Shown: piece by piece, positions 24,459-33,943 of the stretch | Layout of the letters: each line of letters opens with the position of its first letter | Position numbering within the stretch: the stretch's first letter is position 1 | Assembly: GCF_021043395.1 (NCBI RefSeq) | Contig: NZ_JAJNKE010000003.1 | Location: 46,811-110,810 of the forward strand | Direction: 5' to 3' | DNA from: Clostridium guangxiense | Lineage (GTDB): Bacteria; Bacillota; Clostridia; Clostridiales; Clostridiaceae | Length of the DNA: 64,000 bases | The notes under the pieces: model-generated | Told to the model about the DNA's origin: nothing | Seen by the model: the letters and a program-made list of their open reading frames with translations, nothing else | Databases searched by the model: none | Made by a program: the position numbers and the translations under genes

Positions 24459-27400
24459 GTGATAAAAAAATTTAAAAGAGTTCTGGTAGCCAATAGGGGC
24501 GAAATTGCAATAAGAGTTTTTAGGGCTTGTCATGAACTTGGAATAAGAACGGTTGCTATATATTCTGAGGAGGATAAGTTAGCTTTATTTAGAACAAAAG
24601 CCGATGAATCCTATTTAATAGGTAAGAATAAAGGACCAGTAGAGGCATATCTAAATATTGATGAAATAATAAATTTAGCTTTGAAAAAAGGCGTAGATGC
24701 AATACACCCTGGATATGGTTTCTTGTCAGAAAATGCTGAATTTGCACGAAGATGTACTGAAGCTGGTATAGAATTTATAGGACCAACTGGAGATATGATG
24801 GATAAACTTGGAGATAAGATAAATTCCAAGATAACCTCCAAGGGAGCAGGAGTTGCTACTATACCAGGAGTTGAAAAACCTATAGAATCAGAAGAACAAG
24901 CACTAGAATTTGCCAGAAGCTGTGGATATCCAGTTATGGTTAAAGCGGCAGCAGGCGGCGGTGGAAGAGGAATGAGAATAGTTAAATCAGAGGAAGATCT
25001 TATAGCTGCTTGTAGAAGTGCTAAAAATGAAGCTAAAAAGGCTTTTGGAATAGATGACATTTTTATAGAAAAGTATCTTGAAAATCCAAAACATATAGAG
25101 GTGCAGGTGCTCGGAGATAAATATGGAAACATAGTTCATTTATATGAAAGAGATTGCTCTGTTCAAAGAAGACATCAAAAGGTAATAGAAATTACTCCAG
25201 CAGTAGCGCTTTCGGAGGAAAAAAGAGTTCAAATATGTGAGGATGCTCTTAAAATAGCAAGCTCTATAAGCTACAGAAGTGCTGGAACACTAGAATTCTT
25301 ATTAGATAAAGACGGTAACCATTATTTTATTGAAATGAATCCAAGAATACAGGTAGAGCATACAATAACAGAAATGGTTACGGGAATAGATATAGTTCAA
25401 AGTCAAATTTTAGTAGCAGAAGGATATAGGCTTGATTCAGATGAAGTGGGAATAAAGAGTCAAAAGGATGTACATTTAAATGGATATGCAATACAATGCA
25501 GAATAACAACAGAAGACCCTTCTAACAGTTTTGCGCCAGATACTGGAAGAATCGATGTATACAGGACGGGTTCCGGTTTTGGAATAAGACTTGATGGAGG
25601 AAATGGTTTTACAGGAGCAGTAATTAGCCCATATTATGATAGCCTACTAGTAAAATCAACATCATGGTCAAGAACCTTTGAAGATGCTATAAGAAAGTCA
25701 ATTCGTGCAATAAAAGAAACTTATATATCTGGTGTGAAAACAAACATAGATTTTCTTATAAATGTACTTAACCATGACACTTTCAGAAAAGGTCAGTGTG
25801 ATACTAATTTTATAGCTAATAACCCAGAACTTTTTGCCATAACTCCTAGAGTAGATACTGAACTTAGAATACTTAAGTTCATAGGAGAAAAGGTAGTAAA
25901 TGAAACTCACGGAAATAAAACTGAATTTGATGTTCCAGCAGTACCTAAGTATGAAATAAAGGAGCCTTTGATTGGAACGAAGCAAATATTGGATGAAAAG
26001 GGACCAAACGGACTTGTGGAGTGGATTAAAAAACAAGACAAATTACTCCTTACAGATACGACTATGAGGGATGCACATCAATCTTTAATGGCTACGAGAC
26101 TTAGAACAGTAGATATGGTTAAAATAGCAAGAGCAGAATCGCTGCTTGCAAAAGATTTATTCTCCATGGAAATGTGGGGAGGAGCTACCTTTGATACGGC
26201 TTATAGATTTTTGAAGGAATCACCATGGGAAAGACTTGAAAGACTTAGAAAAAGAGTTCCTAACATATTATTTCAAATGCTGTTAAGAGGGGCAAATGCG
26301 GTAGGATATAAGAACTATCCTGATAATGTAGTAAGAGAATTCATAAAGCAATCTGCAAAATCTGGAATAGATGTATTTAGAATATTTGATTCTTTAAATT
26401 GGTTAAAGGGTATGGAAGTTGCTATAGATGAAGTCTTAAATCAAGGAAAAGTAGCAGAAGCATGTATGTGCTATACAGGAGATATACTTGATACTAACAG
26501 AGATAAATATACTTTGGATTACTATGTAAAATTTGCAAAGGAAATAGAAAAATCAGGCGCTCATATTCTTGGAATAAAGGATATGTCGGCATTGTTAAAG
26601 CCATATGCGGCATTAAAACTTATAAGAGCACTTAAAAATGAAATATCTATACCTATTCATTTGCATACTCATGATACAACAGGAAATGGAGTAGCTACAG
26701 TACTTATGGCAGCTCATGCAGGTGTGGATATAGCTGATACTGCCTTTAACAGCATGGCAGGACTTACAAGTCAACCAGCGCTTAACTCTGTGGTAGCTGC
26801 ACTTAAGAATACTGAAAGGGATACGGGAATAGATATAGGAGATATACAGCAGATATCAGATTACTGGAGTACAGTAAGACCTGTATATAGTCAATTTGAA
26901 TCTGGACTTAAGGCCGTTTCAGCAGAAATATATAAATATGAAATACCTGGTGGACAATACTCTAATTTGAAACCTCAGGTAGAAAGTTTTGGTTTAGGGC
27001 ATAGATTTGAACAGGTAAAGGAAATGTATAGAAAGGTAAATTTGATGGTTGGAGATATAGTAAAAGTTACTCCATCTTCAAAGATGGTAGGAGATTTAGC
27101 AATATTTATGGTTAAAAACAACCTTACTCCTGAAAATATAATTGAAAAAGCTAAGGATATGCCATTCCCTGATTCTGTTGTTTCTTTCTTTAAAGGTATG
27201 ATGGGTCAGCCTATGGGAGGATTTCCAAAAGACCTTCAAGAAATTGTGTTAAAAGGAGAGAAGCCAATTACTTGTAGACCAGGAGAACTTTTACCTCCAG
27301 AGGATTTTGATGCTGTAAGAACTCACCTTAATAAAGATTGCAAAATTGAACCTACAGATAAGGATGTAATAAGCTATGCATTGTATCCTGAGGTTTTTGA

Positions 27401-27893
27401 AAGTTATTTGAGATATAAAGACGAATATGGGGATTTAAGCAGAATAGGCAGTGATGTATTTTTCCATGGACTCTCTGAAGGTGAAATTTCTGAACTTGAA
27501 ATAGCCGAAGGAAAGACAATGGTTGTTCAACTTCTAGATATAGGTAAGTTAGATAAACAAGGTAATAGAACACTTGTATTTGAAATAAATGGAAACAGAA
27601 GAGAAATTAAAATTAAAGATAAGATGAGTGCTGCTAAGCAAGAAGTGTTTGAAGAAACAGTTATGGCAAATCCTGAGAACAAAAAAGAAATAGGAGCAAG
27701 TATACCTGGGAATGTAATAAAAATACTTGTAAATGAAGGTGATCAGGTAAAGAAAGGTCAAAGCTTAATGGTAATAGAGGCTATGAAAATGGAAACAAAT
27801 GTAGTGGCAAGCGTTGACGGTGTTATTGGATCTATACTTGTTGAAGAAGGAAAACAAGTTCAAGCAAGAGAGTTATTAATTAAGTTGAAATAA
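24459..27893 (+). CDS. pyc: Pyruvate carboxylase
   Basis: A 1144-residue single-chain pyruvate carboxylase, full length for the family. Order: biotin carboxylase domain (about 1-450, with KAAAGGGGRGMRIV ATP loop and IEMNPRIQVEH), carboxyltransferase domain (about 530-800, starting at LLTDTTMRDAHQSLMATR and with HLHTHDTTGN metal ligands), allosteric linker, and biotinyl domain with K1110 in EAMKMETN. It converts pyruvate, bicarbonate and ATP to oxaloacetate, replenishing the TCA branch. GTG start after GAGGGGGC. Monocistronic, with a terminator at 27903-27931. Confidence 0.97.
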   Translation: MIKKFKRVLVANRGEIAIRVFRACHELGIRTVAIYSEEDKLALFRTKADESYLIGKNKGPVEAYLNIDEIINLALKKGVDAIHPGYGFLSENAEFARRCTEAGIEFIGPTGDMMDKLGDKINSKITSKGAGVATIPGVEKPIESEEQALEFARSCGYPVMVKAAAGGGGRGMRIVKSEEDLIAACRSAKNEAKKAFGIDDIFIEKYLENPKHIEVQVLGDKYGNIVHLYERDCSVQRRHQKVIEITPAVALSEEKRVQICEDALKIASSISYRSAGTLEFLLDKDGNHYFIEMNPRIQVEHTITEMVTGIDIVQSQILVAEGYRLDSDEVGIKSQKDVHLNGYAIQCRITTEDPSNSFAPDTGRIDVYRTGSGFGIRLDGGNGFTGAVISPYYDSLLVKSTSWSRTFEDAIRKSIRAIKETYISGVKTNIDFLINVLNHDTFRKGQCDTNFIANNPELFAITPRVDTELRILKFIGEKVVNETHGNKTEFDVPAVPKYEIKEPLIGTKQILDEKGPNGLVEWIKKQDKLLLTDTTMRDAHQSLMATRLRTVDMVKIARAESLLAKDLFSMEMWGGATFDTAYRFLKESPWERLERLRKRVPNILFQMLLRGANAVGYKNYPDNVVREFIKQSAKSGIDVFRIFDSLNWLKGMEVAIDEVLNQGKVAEACMCYTGDILDTNRDKYTLDYYVKFAKEIEKSGAHILGIKDMSALLKPYAALKLIRALKNEISIPIHLHTHDTTGNGVATVLMAAHAGVDIADTAFNSMAGLTSQPALNSVVAALKNTERDTGIDIGDIQQISDYWSTVRPVYSQFESGLKAVSAEIYKYEIPGGQYSNLKPQVESFGLGHRFEQVKEMYRKVNLMVGDIVKVTPSSKMVGDLAIFMVKNNLTPENIIEKAKDMPFPDSVVSFFKGMMGQPMGGFPKDLQEIVLKGEKPITCRPGELLPPEDFDAVRTHLNKDCKIEPTDKDVISYALYPEVFESYLRYKDEYGDLSRIGSDVFFHGLSEGEISELEIAEGKTMVVQLLDIGKLDKQGNRTLVFEINGNRREIKIKDKMSAAKQEVFEETVMANPENKKEIGASIPGNVIKILVNEGDQVKKGQSLMVIEAMKMETNVVASVDGVIGSILVEEGKQVQARELLIKLK

Positions 27894-27902
27894 ATTTCAA
27901 GC

Positions 27903-27931
27903 AAAAAAGTGCGAGTTATTCGCACTTTTTT
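27903..27931 (+). terminator. Terminator of pyc
   Basis: AAAAAAGTGCGA (27903-27914) pairs with TCGCACTTTTTT (27920-27931) around a 5-base loop, 9 bases after the pyc stop. Confidence 0.9.
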
Positions 27932-28063
27932 ATATGAAAAATAAAATTTATCCAATTGTATATTTAGGTGCTATGTATTTTAAGGTGAGAAGTAATAGGA
28001 AGATTGTGAATAAAGATGTTTACATATGTTTAGGCTATTCATATGCAAGTATATGAAATTTGT

Positions 28064-28171
28064 CTATAGGAGGATGTGAAAAATATAGGTATTCTTTTTT
28101 ACGAGCCGCGCATAATGCTTTATGCGCGGTGTAGTAAAACTTATAGAATACCTTTTTTTACAACCTCCTAT
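28064..28171. repeat. 108-bp imperfect palindrome (element E)
   Basis: The centre is a perfect 10-bp GC-rich stem, CCGCGCATAA (28106-28115) and TTATGCGCGG (28120-28129), around TGCT. Outward it continues through TATAGGTATTCTTTTTTAC and its counterpart GTAAAACTTATAGAATACC, and ends in CTATAGGAGG (28064-28073) with CCTCCTATA (about 28164-28172). No transposase is attached. It has no T-run of terminator type at the end, and starts the 1.4-kb gene-poor stretch before kdp. Confidence 0.75.
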
Positions 28172-28183
28172 AAATTTTAAACT

Positions 28184-28546
28184 GAAGAACTTGCCATAGC
28201 TCAACCTAATAATCTAAAAGACAAATGGCAGAATAAATATGCTATCGTAATAGATTCTTAGTATGATAACTGGAACCAGTTATCGACCTTCCTCTCATTC
28301 TCTCCAGAAATAAGAAAGATGATTAATATTAATACTACAAGTACTCTTGGACGATTTAATGGGCAAATACGCAAATATACAAAATCAAGAACTATACTTC
28401 CCACTGATGAATCTTTAAATAAATATGTATATTTAACCACTATGAAAATAATTGAAAAGTGGACTCAACTAAGACCTAATTGGGGCAGAGTTTTAGCTGA
28501 ATTGTCAATAGTATTTCATAAACAACTAAATAATGAATTAGCTTAA
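28184..28546 (+). pseudogene. IS256-family transposase, C-terminal remnant
   Basis: Reading the frame from 28184 gives EELAIAQPNNLKDKW, YAIVIDS, a stop, then YDNWNQLSTFLSFSPEIRKM, a RKYTKSRTILPTDESLNKY segment and WTQLRPNWGRVLAELSIVFH. This is the end of the mutator-type (IS256) transposase, including the conserved FPPEIRK-like and RK-x-TK-x-R-x-FP motifs. A TAG at 28259-28261 stands where the family usually has Trp after Ser, consistent with a TGG to TAG change. The N-terminal two thirds with the first catalytic residues are absent. No terminal inverted repeats were found. Confidence 0.82.
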
Positions 28547-28647
28547 CAGTGTGTACTTTTTAAAAACTTATGCATATTATTTTATTTTTTACTAATGCTA
28601 TTAACGGCATAAATTATATTTTTAGTATTTACTGTTGATGTTGAAAT

Positions 28648-28782
28648 AAATATAGTGATGAAATAATAGATGATGCTTGCAAACGTGCCGTAAGTTATGG
28701 GGCATATAGTTACAAGACAATTAAAAATATATACAATAAAAATCTTATAGTAATGTCTACAGCATATAATACAGCTCTTTGA
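28648..28782 (+). pseudogene. IS21-family IstA transposase remnant (C-terminal end)
   Basis: The frame reads KYSDEIIDDACKRAVSYGAY then SYKTIKNIYNKNL before a stop. This resembles the C-terminal tail of IstA (pattern RYGDERLEAACRRAL-GARSYRSVKSIL). Only about 35 recognisable residues remain; no IstB gene or ends are visible. Part of the same decayed IS region as the IS256 fragment. Confidence 0.5.
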
Positions 28783-28883
28783 ACTTCTTCTTAGTGATGA
28801 GGTTATAAATAGGCAAACTAATGGAAATAAGAGCAGAAAAGTGAGACTTTTTTCTTGACAATAACGGTATTTACTAAAAATAA

Positions 28884-28924
28884 TAAACTATTACTGAAAT
28901 AGATGAATTTCGAGTAATAGTTTA
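28884..28924. repeat. Hairpin between IS debris and tandem repeats
   Basis: TAAACTATTACT (28884-28895) plus GAAAT pairs with ATTTC plus GAGTAATAGTTTA (28907-28924) around a 6-base loop. No gene is next to it, so its role is unclear. Confidence 0.5.
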
Positions 28925-29031
28925 ATTATAAATTTGTCAATTACACAAAATTCTCTAGAGTCTCCTTATTTTTTATGTATAATAAATTTCAAGCACAAAT
29001 TTGTTTTATTATATAAAGAACATAAAAGCTT

Positions 29032-29194
29032 GTTCAAGAATCACATGGACTATCGCCCAAATCCCGATATTGGGGAGAAGACTAATAATATAGTTCAAGA
29101 ATCACATGGGCTTTCGCCCAAACCCCGATATTGGGGAGAAGACTAATAATATAGTTCAAGAATCACATGGGCTATCGCCCAAACCCCGATATGT
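29032..29194. repeat. 61-bp tandem repeat, about 2.7 copies
   Basis: Copies start at 29032, 29093 and 29154, exactly 61 bases apart; the last is cut short at about 29194. Copies differ by a few bases (GACTATCG, GGCTTTCG and GGCTATCG in the same place). Each copy has two hairpins: GGGC-loop-GCCC and CCCC-GATATT-GGGG. Read on the other strand, the core CGGGGTTTGGGCGAAAGCCC matches the family seen at 53902-53940 and 63765-64000. It ends 15 bases before the kdp control region. Confidence 0.8.
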
Positions 29195-29209
29195 GTACGT
29201 TTACGCGAA

Positions 29210-29249
29210 AAATCTTTATGAAATCTTTATACGCTTAGATAAAATCTTA
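29210..29249 (+). promoter_or_regulatory. Candidate KdpE operator: three direct repeats
   Basis: AAATCTTTAT at 29210-29219 and 29221-29230 are 11 bases apart, and a third partial copy AAATCTTA (29242-29249) follows 21 bases later, so all three are on the same face of the helix. Phased direct repeats are typical for OmpR-family regulators such as KdpE. They lie just upstream of the kdp operon, with a possible -10 TGATAGTAT near 29271-29279. KdpE binding is inferred from position. Confidence 0.55.
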
Positions 29250-29305
29250 ACCCAAATTTTATGTACAAGATGATAGTATTAACACTGAAAAGAGGGGGGA
29301 GAAAA

Positions 29306-29404
29306 ATGCTTGATATTATATTTATTATTTTATTAATAGTTGGTTTTTTAGCACTTAAATTTTTTACAGATTGGTGTGAAGATCAAATATCTAGGAAACA
29401 GTAA
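29306..29404 (+). CDS. kdpZ: Small membrane protein at head of kdp operon (KdpZ position)
   Basis: A 32-residue frame with ATG preceded by AGAGGGGGGAG. The product is one membrane helix (IIFIILLIVGFLALKFF) followed by a charged tail, DWCEDQISRKQ. The C. acetobutylicum kdp operon is reported as kdpZYABCXDE with two small genes first, and this fits kdpZ. The function of KdpZ is unknown; a stabilising or regulatory membrane peptide is plausible. Confidence 0.75.
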   Translation: MLDIIFIILLIVGFLALKFFTDWCEDQISRKQ

Positions 29405-29416
29405 GGGGGGAGCATA

Positions 29417-29494
29417 ATGATATTTTTAATTATTGTAATAATTTTATTGTTTGTGTATTTATGTTATGCATTGTTTAACCCAGAAAAATTTTAA
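29417..29494 (+). CDS. kdpY: KdpF-like membrane peptide (KdpY position)
   Basis: A 25-residue single-helix peptide. Its end, CYALFNPEKF, resembles E. coli KdpF (YALINAEAF), which stabilises the KdpABC complex. ATG after AAGGGGGGAGC, 12 bases after the stop of the previous small gene and 17 bases before kdpA. The role as KdpF counterpart is inferred from helix, length and ending. Confidence 0.8.
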   Translation: MIFLIIVIILLFVYLCYALFNPEKF

Positions 29495-29511
29495 ATGGTG
29501 GAGGCACTAAA

Positions 29512-31185
29512 ATGGAAATATTACAAATTGCAATTATACTAATTGTTTTTGTTTTACTTTGTATACCAACTGGAAAGTATATATACAAGGTTTCAGAGCA
29601 TGAAAAAACTTTTATTGATCCTGTGTTTAATAAAATTGATAGTTTTATTTATAAAGTGTCAGGAATAAAAAGAGAAGAAATGACATGGAAAAAATACATT
29701 TTGGCATTATTATCGACTAATGCTATTGCAGCGCTTATTGCATACCTAATTTTAAGGCTACAAGCTATTAATTTATTAAATCCTGATCGGATAAAAGGAA
29801 TGGAACAAGGACTTACCTTTAATACAGTAGTAAGTTTTTTAACTAATACAAATCTTCAAGATTACAGTGGAGAATCTGGACTTTCATATTTAAGTCAAAT
29901 GCTCGTTATTACTTTTATGATGTTTTTTGCGGCAGCAACAGGACTTGCAGCAGCATTGGCGTTTATGAGAGCACTTTCTGGAAAGAAGGATGAGATAGGA
30001 AATTTTTATGTTGATATTGTAAGAATTATAACTAGAATTTTAATTCCAGTGTCAATTGTAGTAGCTATATTTTATATTGGACAGGGTGTTCCTCAAAGTT
30101 TAGCACCAACTAAAACTATAACAACTATTGAAGGTAAACTTCAAGATATACCTCTTGGACCTGTGGCGAGTTTGGAATCTATAAAGCTTTTGGGGACTAA
30201 TGGGGGAGGATTTTTTGGAGCAAATTCTGCACATCCATTTGAAAATCCAACCCCACTTACAAATGCAGTGCAAATAATTTCAATGCTTTTGTTTGCTGGT
30301 TCAACTGTGGTATGTTTTGGGCATATGATTAAAAAGAAAAAACAGGCAATTTCAATTTTTGCAGCCATGAGTGTACTGTTTATTATATTTTTAGCTATAT
30401 GCTACAATGCTGAAAAAGCAGGTAATCCAGTTCTTGCACGAATTGGATTTAGTCAAGCTATGGGAAATATGGAAGGCAAAGAGGTTAGATTTGGTTTAGG
30501 AGCGTCTACTCTTTTCACAACAGCAACAACCTCAACCTCTTGTGGAGCAGTAAATAATATGCATGATTCTTTAACTCCTATAGGTGGAGCTACAGCTCTT
30601 ATGAATATGATGCTCAATGTTGTATTTGGTGGAAAAGGTGTAGGCTTCATGAATATGATTATGTACGCAATACTTACGGTTTTCTTGTGTGGACTTATGG
30701 TAGGAAGAACACCAGAATTCTTATCAAAGAAGGTAGAAGGAAAGGAAATAAAATTAGTTGCATTTGCCATAATTATTCACCCATTTTTAATACTAATGTC
30801 TTCAGCATTAGCTTTAGTAACAAGAAATGGGTTAGCAGGTATATCGAATCCGGGCTTCCATGGTCTTACACAAATACTATATCAGTTTTCAAGTGCAGCG
30901 GCCAATAATGGTTCGGGATTTGAAGGCTTAGCGGATAATACTATGTTTTGGAATGTATCAACTGGAATTGTAATGTTTTTAGGTAGGTATTTGTCAATGA
31001 TAATACTTATAGCTGTAGCAGCTTCCTTAGCGTCAAAAAGAGCTATACCAGAAACTACAGGTACATTTAAAACAGATAACACAACATTTACATTAACGCT
31101 TGTATTTATTGTGCTTATAATTGGAGCACTTACTTTTCTTCCAGCAGTGGCACTTGGACCTATTGCTGAGCATCTTACATTGTAA
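29512..31185 (+). CDS. kdpA: Potassium-transporting ATPase A subunit
   Basis: A 557-residue membrane protein with about ten helices, the K+-channel-like subunit of the Kdp P-type ATPase. The four selectivity-filter regions are seen as TNTNLQDYSGESGLSY, LLGTNGGGFFGANSAHPFENP, FTTATTSTSCGAVN and SSAAANNGSGFEGL. It binds K+ on the outside and passes it through KdpB. ATG after GGTGGAGG, in operon with kdpZ, kdpY and kdpB. Confidence 0.96.
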   Translation: MEILQIAIILIVFVLLCIPTGKYIYKVSEHEKTFIDPVFNKIDSFIYKVSGIKREEMTWKKYILALLSTNAIAALIAYLILRLQAINLLNPDRIKGMEQGLTFNTVVSFLTNTNLQDYSGESGLSYLSQMLVITFMMFFAAATGLAAALAFMRALSGKKDEIGNFYVDIVRIITRILIPVSIVVAIFYIGQGVPQSLAPTKTITTIEGKLQDIPLGPVASLESIKLLGTNGGGFFGANSAHPFENPTPLTNAVQIISMLLFAGSTVVCFGHMIKKKKQAISIFAAMSVLFIIFLAICYNAEKAGNPVLARIGFSQAMGNMEGKEVRFGLGASTLFTTATTSTSCGAVNNMHDSLTPIGGATALMNMMLNVVFGGKGVGFMNMIMYAILTVFLCGLMVGRTPEFLSKKVEGKEIKLVAFAIIIHPFLILMSSALALVTRNGLAGISNPGFHGLTQILYQFSSAAANNGSGFEGLADNTMFWNVSTGIVMFLGRYLSMIILIAVAASLASKRAIPETTGTFKTDNTTFTLTLVFIVLIIGALTFLPAVALGPIAEHLTL

Positions 31186-31209
31186 TTAAAAGAAGGATGA
31201 TGGTATATT

Positions 31210-33273
31210 ATGAAAAATGAGGATAGAAAATCTAAATTTATTACAAAGGATATATTAAATACAGCAATTTTAGAATCTTTTAAGAAGTTAAATCCTAAAT
31301 ATATGATGAAGAATCCAGTAATGTTTGTAGTTGAAATAGGATTTTTTATATCGGTTATTCTTACTGTTTTTCCTGGAGTATTTGGTGATAAAGGAAACAA
31401 TCTTAGAATATATAATCTAATTGTTGCTGTGATTTTATTTATAACTATTTTATTTGCCAATTTTGCAGAATCTGTAGCAGAAGGAAGAGGTAAAGCTCAA
31501 GCGGAAACCCTTAAAAAAACTCGTAAAGATACTATTGCGAAGCTTTTACAGTCAGATGGAAGTATAAAAACTATAAATGCTAATGAACTTAAAAAAGGAG
31601 ATATAGTTTTAGCAGAAAATGGAGATATAATTCCAAATGATGGTGAAGTAATAGATGGTATAGCATCTGTAGATGAATCTGCAATAACAGGTGAATCTGC
31701 ACCGGTTATGAAGGAATCTGGAGGAGATTTTGCTTCCGTTACTGGAGGAACAAAGGTTGTAAGTGACTGGCTTAAGATTGAAATTACTGCAACCCCAGGG
31801 GAATCTTTTCTTGATAAGATGATAAACCTTGTAGAGGGTGCTTCGAGACAAAAAACGCCTAATGAAATTGCACTTAATACAATACTTGTAAGTTTAACTC
31901 TTATTTTTTTAATTGTAATGGTAGCACTTTATCCTATAGCTTCATATACAGGAGTTAAGATCCAGATGTCTACTTTAATAGCTCTTTTAGTTTGCCTTAT
32001 ACCTACAACCATAGGAGGGCTTTTATCTGCAATAGGAATTGCAGGTATGGATAGAGTAACCAGATTTAATGTAATAGCTATGTCGGGAAAGGCTGTTGAA
32101 GCTTGCGGCGATGTTGATACTATGATACTTGATAAAACAGGAACGATAACCTTTGGAAATAGACTTGCAGCAGATTTTATAACTGTAGGTAATTCTAATA
32201 AAAAGGAGCTTATTGATTATTCTGTAATGTGTTCTTTAAAGGATGATACTCCTGAAGGAAAATCCATAGTTGAGCTTGGAAATAAACTTGGTTCATCAAT
32301 TGATAAAAAGAAATATGAGGATATAGAATTTATAGAATTTACAGCACAAACTAGAATGAGTGGAATAGATCTTGAGGACGGTACTGAAGTAAGAAAGGGA
32401 GCCTATGATGCTATAAAAAATAGAATCTTTCAATTAAAAGGAGTTATTCCAAAAGATTTGGAGGAAACTGTAAATAAAGTTGCAAAATTAGGTGGAACTC
32501 CTCTTGTAGTTTGTGTAAATAACAAAATTTATGGTGTTATATACCTTAAAGACACCGTAAAACCAGGGCTTGTAGAGAGATTCGAAAGGCTTCGTGAAAT
32601 TGGAATAAAAACCATAATGTGTACGGGAGATAATCCTTTGACAGCTGCAACTATAGCAAAGGAAGCTGGAGTTGATGGTTTTATTGCAGAATGTAAACCA
32701 GAAGATAAAATAGAAGCCATTAAGAAAGAACAGGCAGAGGGTAAACTTGTTGCAATGACAGGAGATGGAACGAATGATGCTCCAGCACTTGCGCAGGCAG
32801 ATGTCGGACTTGCGATGAACAGTGGTACTACAGCAGCAAAGGAAGCTGCTAATATGGTTGATTTGGATTCTGATCCTACAAAAGTACTCGAAGTTGTTGA
32901 AATAGGAAAGCAGCTTTTAATAACAAGAGGAGCTCTTACGACTTTTAGTATAGCAAACGATGTTGCAAAGTATTTTGCTGTAATACCTGCTATATTTGTA
33001 TCGGCTATACCACAAATGCAGGTTATGAATATAATGAAACTTTCTACACCACACAGTGCGATATTATCAGCTTTAATATTTAATGCTATAATAATACCGC
33101 TTTTAATACCTATTGCTATGAAGGGTGTCAAGTATAAGCCTATGAAATCAGAAGCAATGCTTTTAAGAAATATGCTTATATTTGGAGTTGGCGGCATAAT
33201 TGTTCCTTTTATTGGTATTAAGATTTTAGATTTATTAATTACTCCACTAGTTAGAATTTTTAATTTGGGTTAA
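31210..33273 (+). CDS. kdpB: Potassium-transporting ATPase B subunit
   Basis: A 687-residue P-type ATPase catalytic subunit. The actuator motif is [11 protein letters not shown] (about residues 156-166), the phosphorylated Asp is D308 in [10 protein letters not shown], and the hinge is [18 protein letters not shown] (about 517-534). Membrane part includes the [20 protein letters not shown] segment. ATP hydrolysis drives high-affinity K+ uptake with KdpA and KdpC. Starts 24 bases after kdpA. Confidence 0.97.
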   Translation: MKNEDRKSKFITKDILNTAILESFKKLNPKYMMKNPVMFVVEIGFFISVILTVFPGVFGDKGNNLRIYNLIVAVILFITILFANFAESVAEGRGKAQAETLKKTRKDTIAKLLQSDGSIKTINANELKKGDIVLAENGDIIPNDGEVIDGIASVDESAITGESAPVMKESGGDFASVTGGTKVVSDWLKIEITATPGESFLDKMINLVEGASRQKTPNEIALNTILVSLTLIFLIVMVALYPIASYTGVKIQMSTLIALLVCLIPTTIGGLLSAIGIAGMDRVTRFNVIAMSGKAVEACGDVDTMILDKTGTITFGNRLAADFITVGNSNKKELIDYSVMCSLKDDTPEGKSIVELGNKLGSSIDKKKYEDIEFIEFTAQTRMSGIDLEDGTEVRKGAYDAIKNRIFQLKGVIPKDLEETVNKVAKLGGTPLVVCVNNKIYGVIYLKDTVKPGLVERFERLREIGIKTIMCTGDNPLTAATIAKEAGVDGFIAECKPEDKIEAIKKEQAEGKLVAMTGDGTNDAPALAQADVGLAMNSGTTAAKEAANMVDLDSDPTKVLEVVEIGKQLLITRGALTTFSIANDVAKYFAVIPAIFVSAIPQMQVMNIMKLSTPHSAILSALIFNAIIIPLLIPIAMKGVKYKPMKSEAMLLRNMLIFGVGGIIVPFIGIKILDLLITPLVRIFNLG

Positions 33274-33291
33274 TGGAAAGGAGCTTTGAAA

Positions 33292-33912
33292 ATGAAATCA
33301 ATAATTAAAGCTGTTCGTTTATGTATTGTTCTTGTAGTAGTGTGTGGAATAATTTATCCGCTTTTTATAACTGGAATAGGTCAGGCATTTCTTAATAAAA
33401 AGGCAAATGGAAGTATTATAACTTATAAAGGTAAAGAAGTTGGTTCTGCACTTTTAGGTCAGAATTTTACGGACAAAAGGTTTTTTAGAGGAAGGGTTTC
33501 GGCTGTAAATTATAATACTTATACAAAAGCTGATTTAAAACCTGATAAAAATGGAAAGACTGCCTATGCTGGAGTTGGTTCTGGTTCACAGCAGTTAGCT
33601 CCTTCAAATAAAGAACTTTCAAAAAGGGTGAAAAATGATATAAACGATTTTTTAAAAACTCATCCAGGAGTAAGTAAAAAAGATATACCTACAGATTTGC
33701 TTACAAGTTCAGGTTCAGGACTTGACCCAGACATTAGTCCTAAAGCTGCAGAAATTCAAGTGCCAGCTATATCAAAAGCTACTGGTATAAGTGAAGAAAA
33801 ATTAAAGGAAATTATTAAAAAATATACGACAGGTAGAACGATAGGGATTTTAGGTGAACCTAGAGTAAATGTTCTTAAAGTAAACTTAGAGGTGGCTTCA
33901 TTACTTAAGTGA
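33292..33912 (+). CDS. kdpC: Potassium-transporting ATPase C subunit
   Basis: About 206 residues with one N-terminal helix ([20 protein letters not shown]) and an external domain containing [35 protein letters not shown] and the closing [21 protein letters not shown]. KdpC is the accessory subunit that raises affinity for nucleotide and helps assembly. ATG 33292 is 8 bases from AAAGGAG; the in-frame TTG at 33286 overlaps the spacing region. Confidence 0.95.
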   Translation: MKSIIKAVRLCIVLVVVCGIIYPLFITGIGQAFLNKKANGSIITYKGKEVGSALLGQNFTDKRFFRGRVSAVNYNTYTKADLKPDKNGKTAYAGVGSGSQQLAPSNKELSKRVKNDINDFLKTHPGVSKKDIPTDLLTSSGSGLDPDISPKAAEIQVPAISKATGISEEKLKEIIKKYTTGRTIGILGEPRVNVLKVNLEVASLLK

Positions 33913-33943
33913 CATTTATTTAATAGGGATAGGTGAAAGTATT

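Noticed and set aside
29032..29194. CRISPR-like array or short coding gene over the 61-bp repeats
   Set aside because: Units are contiguous with no unique spacers. A 70-codon frame across them (28934-29146) changes frame meaning between copies, because 61 is not a multiple of three, and lacks a ribosome site.
28880..29305. c-di-AMP (ydaO) riboswitch before kdp
   Set aside because: The GC-rich conserved ydaO blocks are not found; the region holds repeats and a candidate KdpE operator instead.
32529..33197. 222-codon frame on the - strand inside kdpB
   Set aside because: It is a shadow of kdpB; composition is Ser/Ala/Ile-rich with no recognisable domain.
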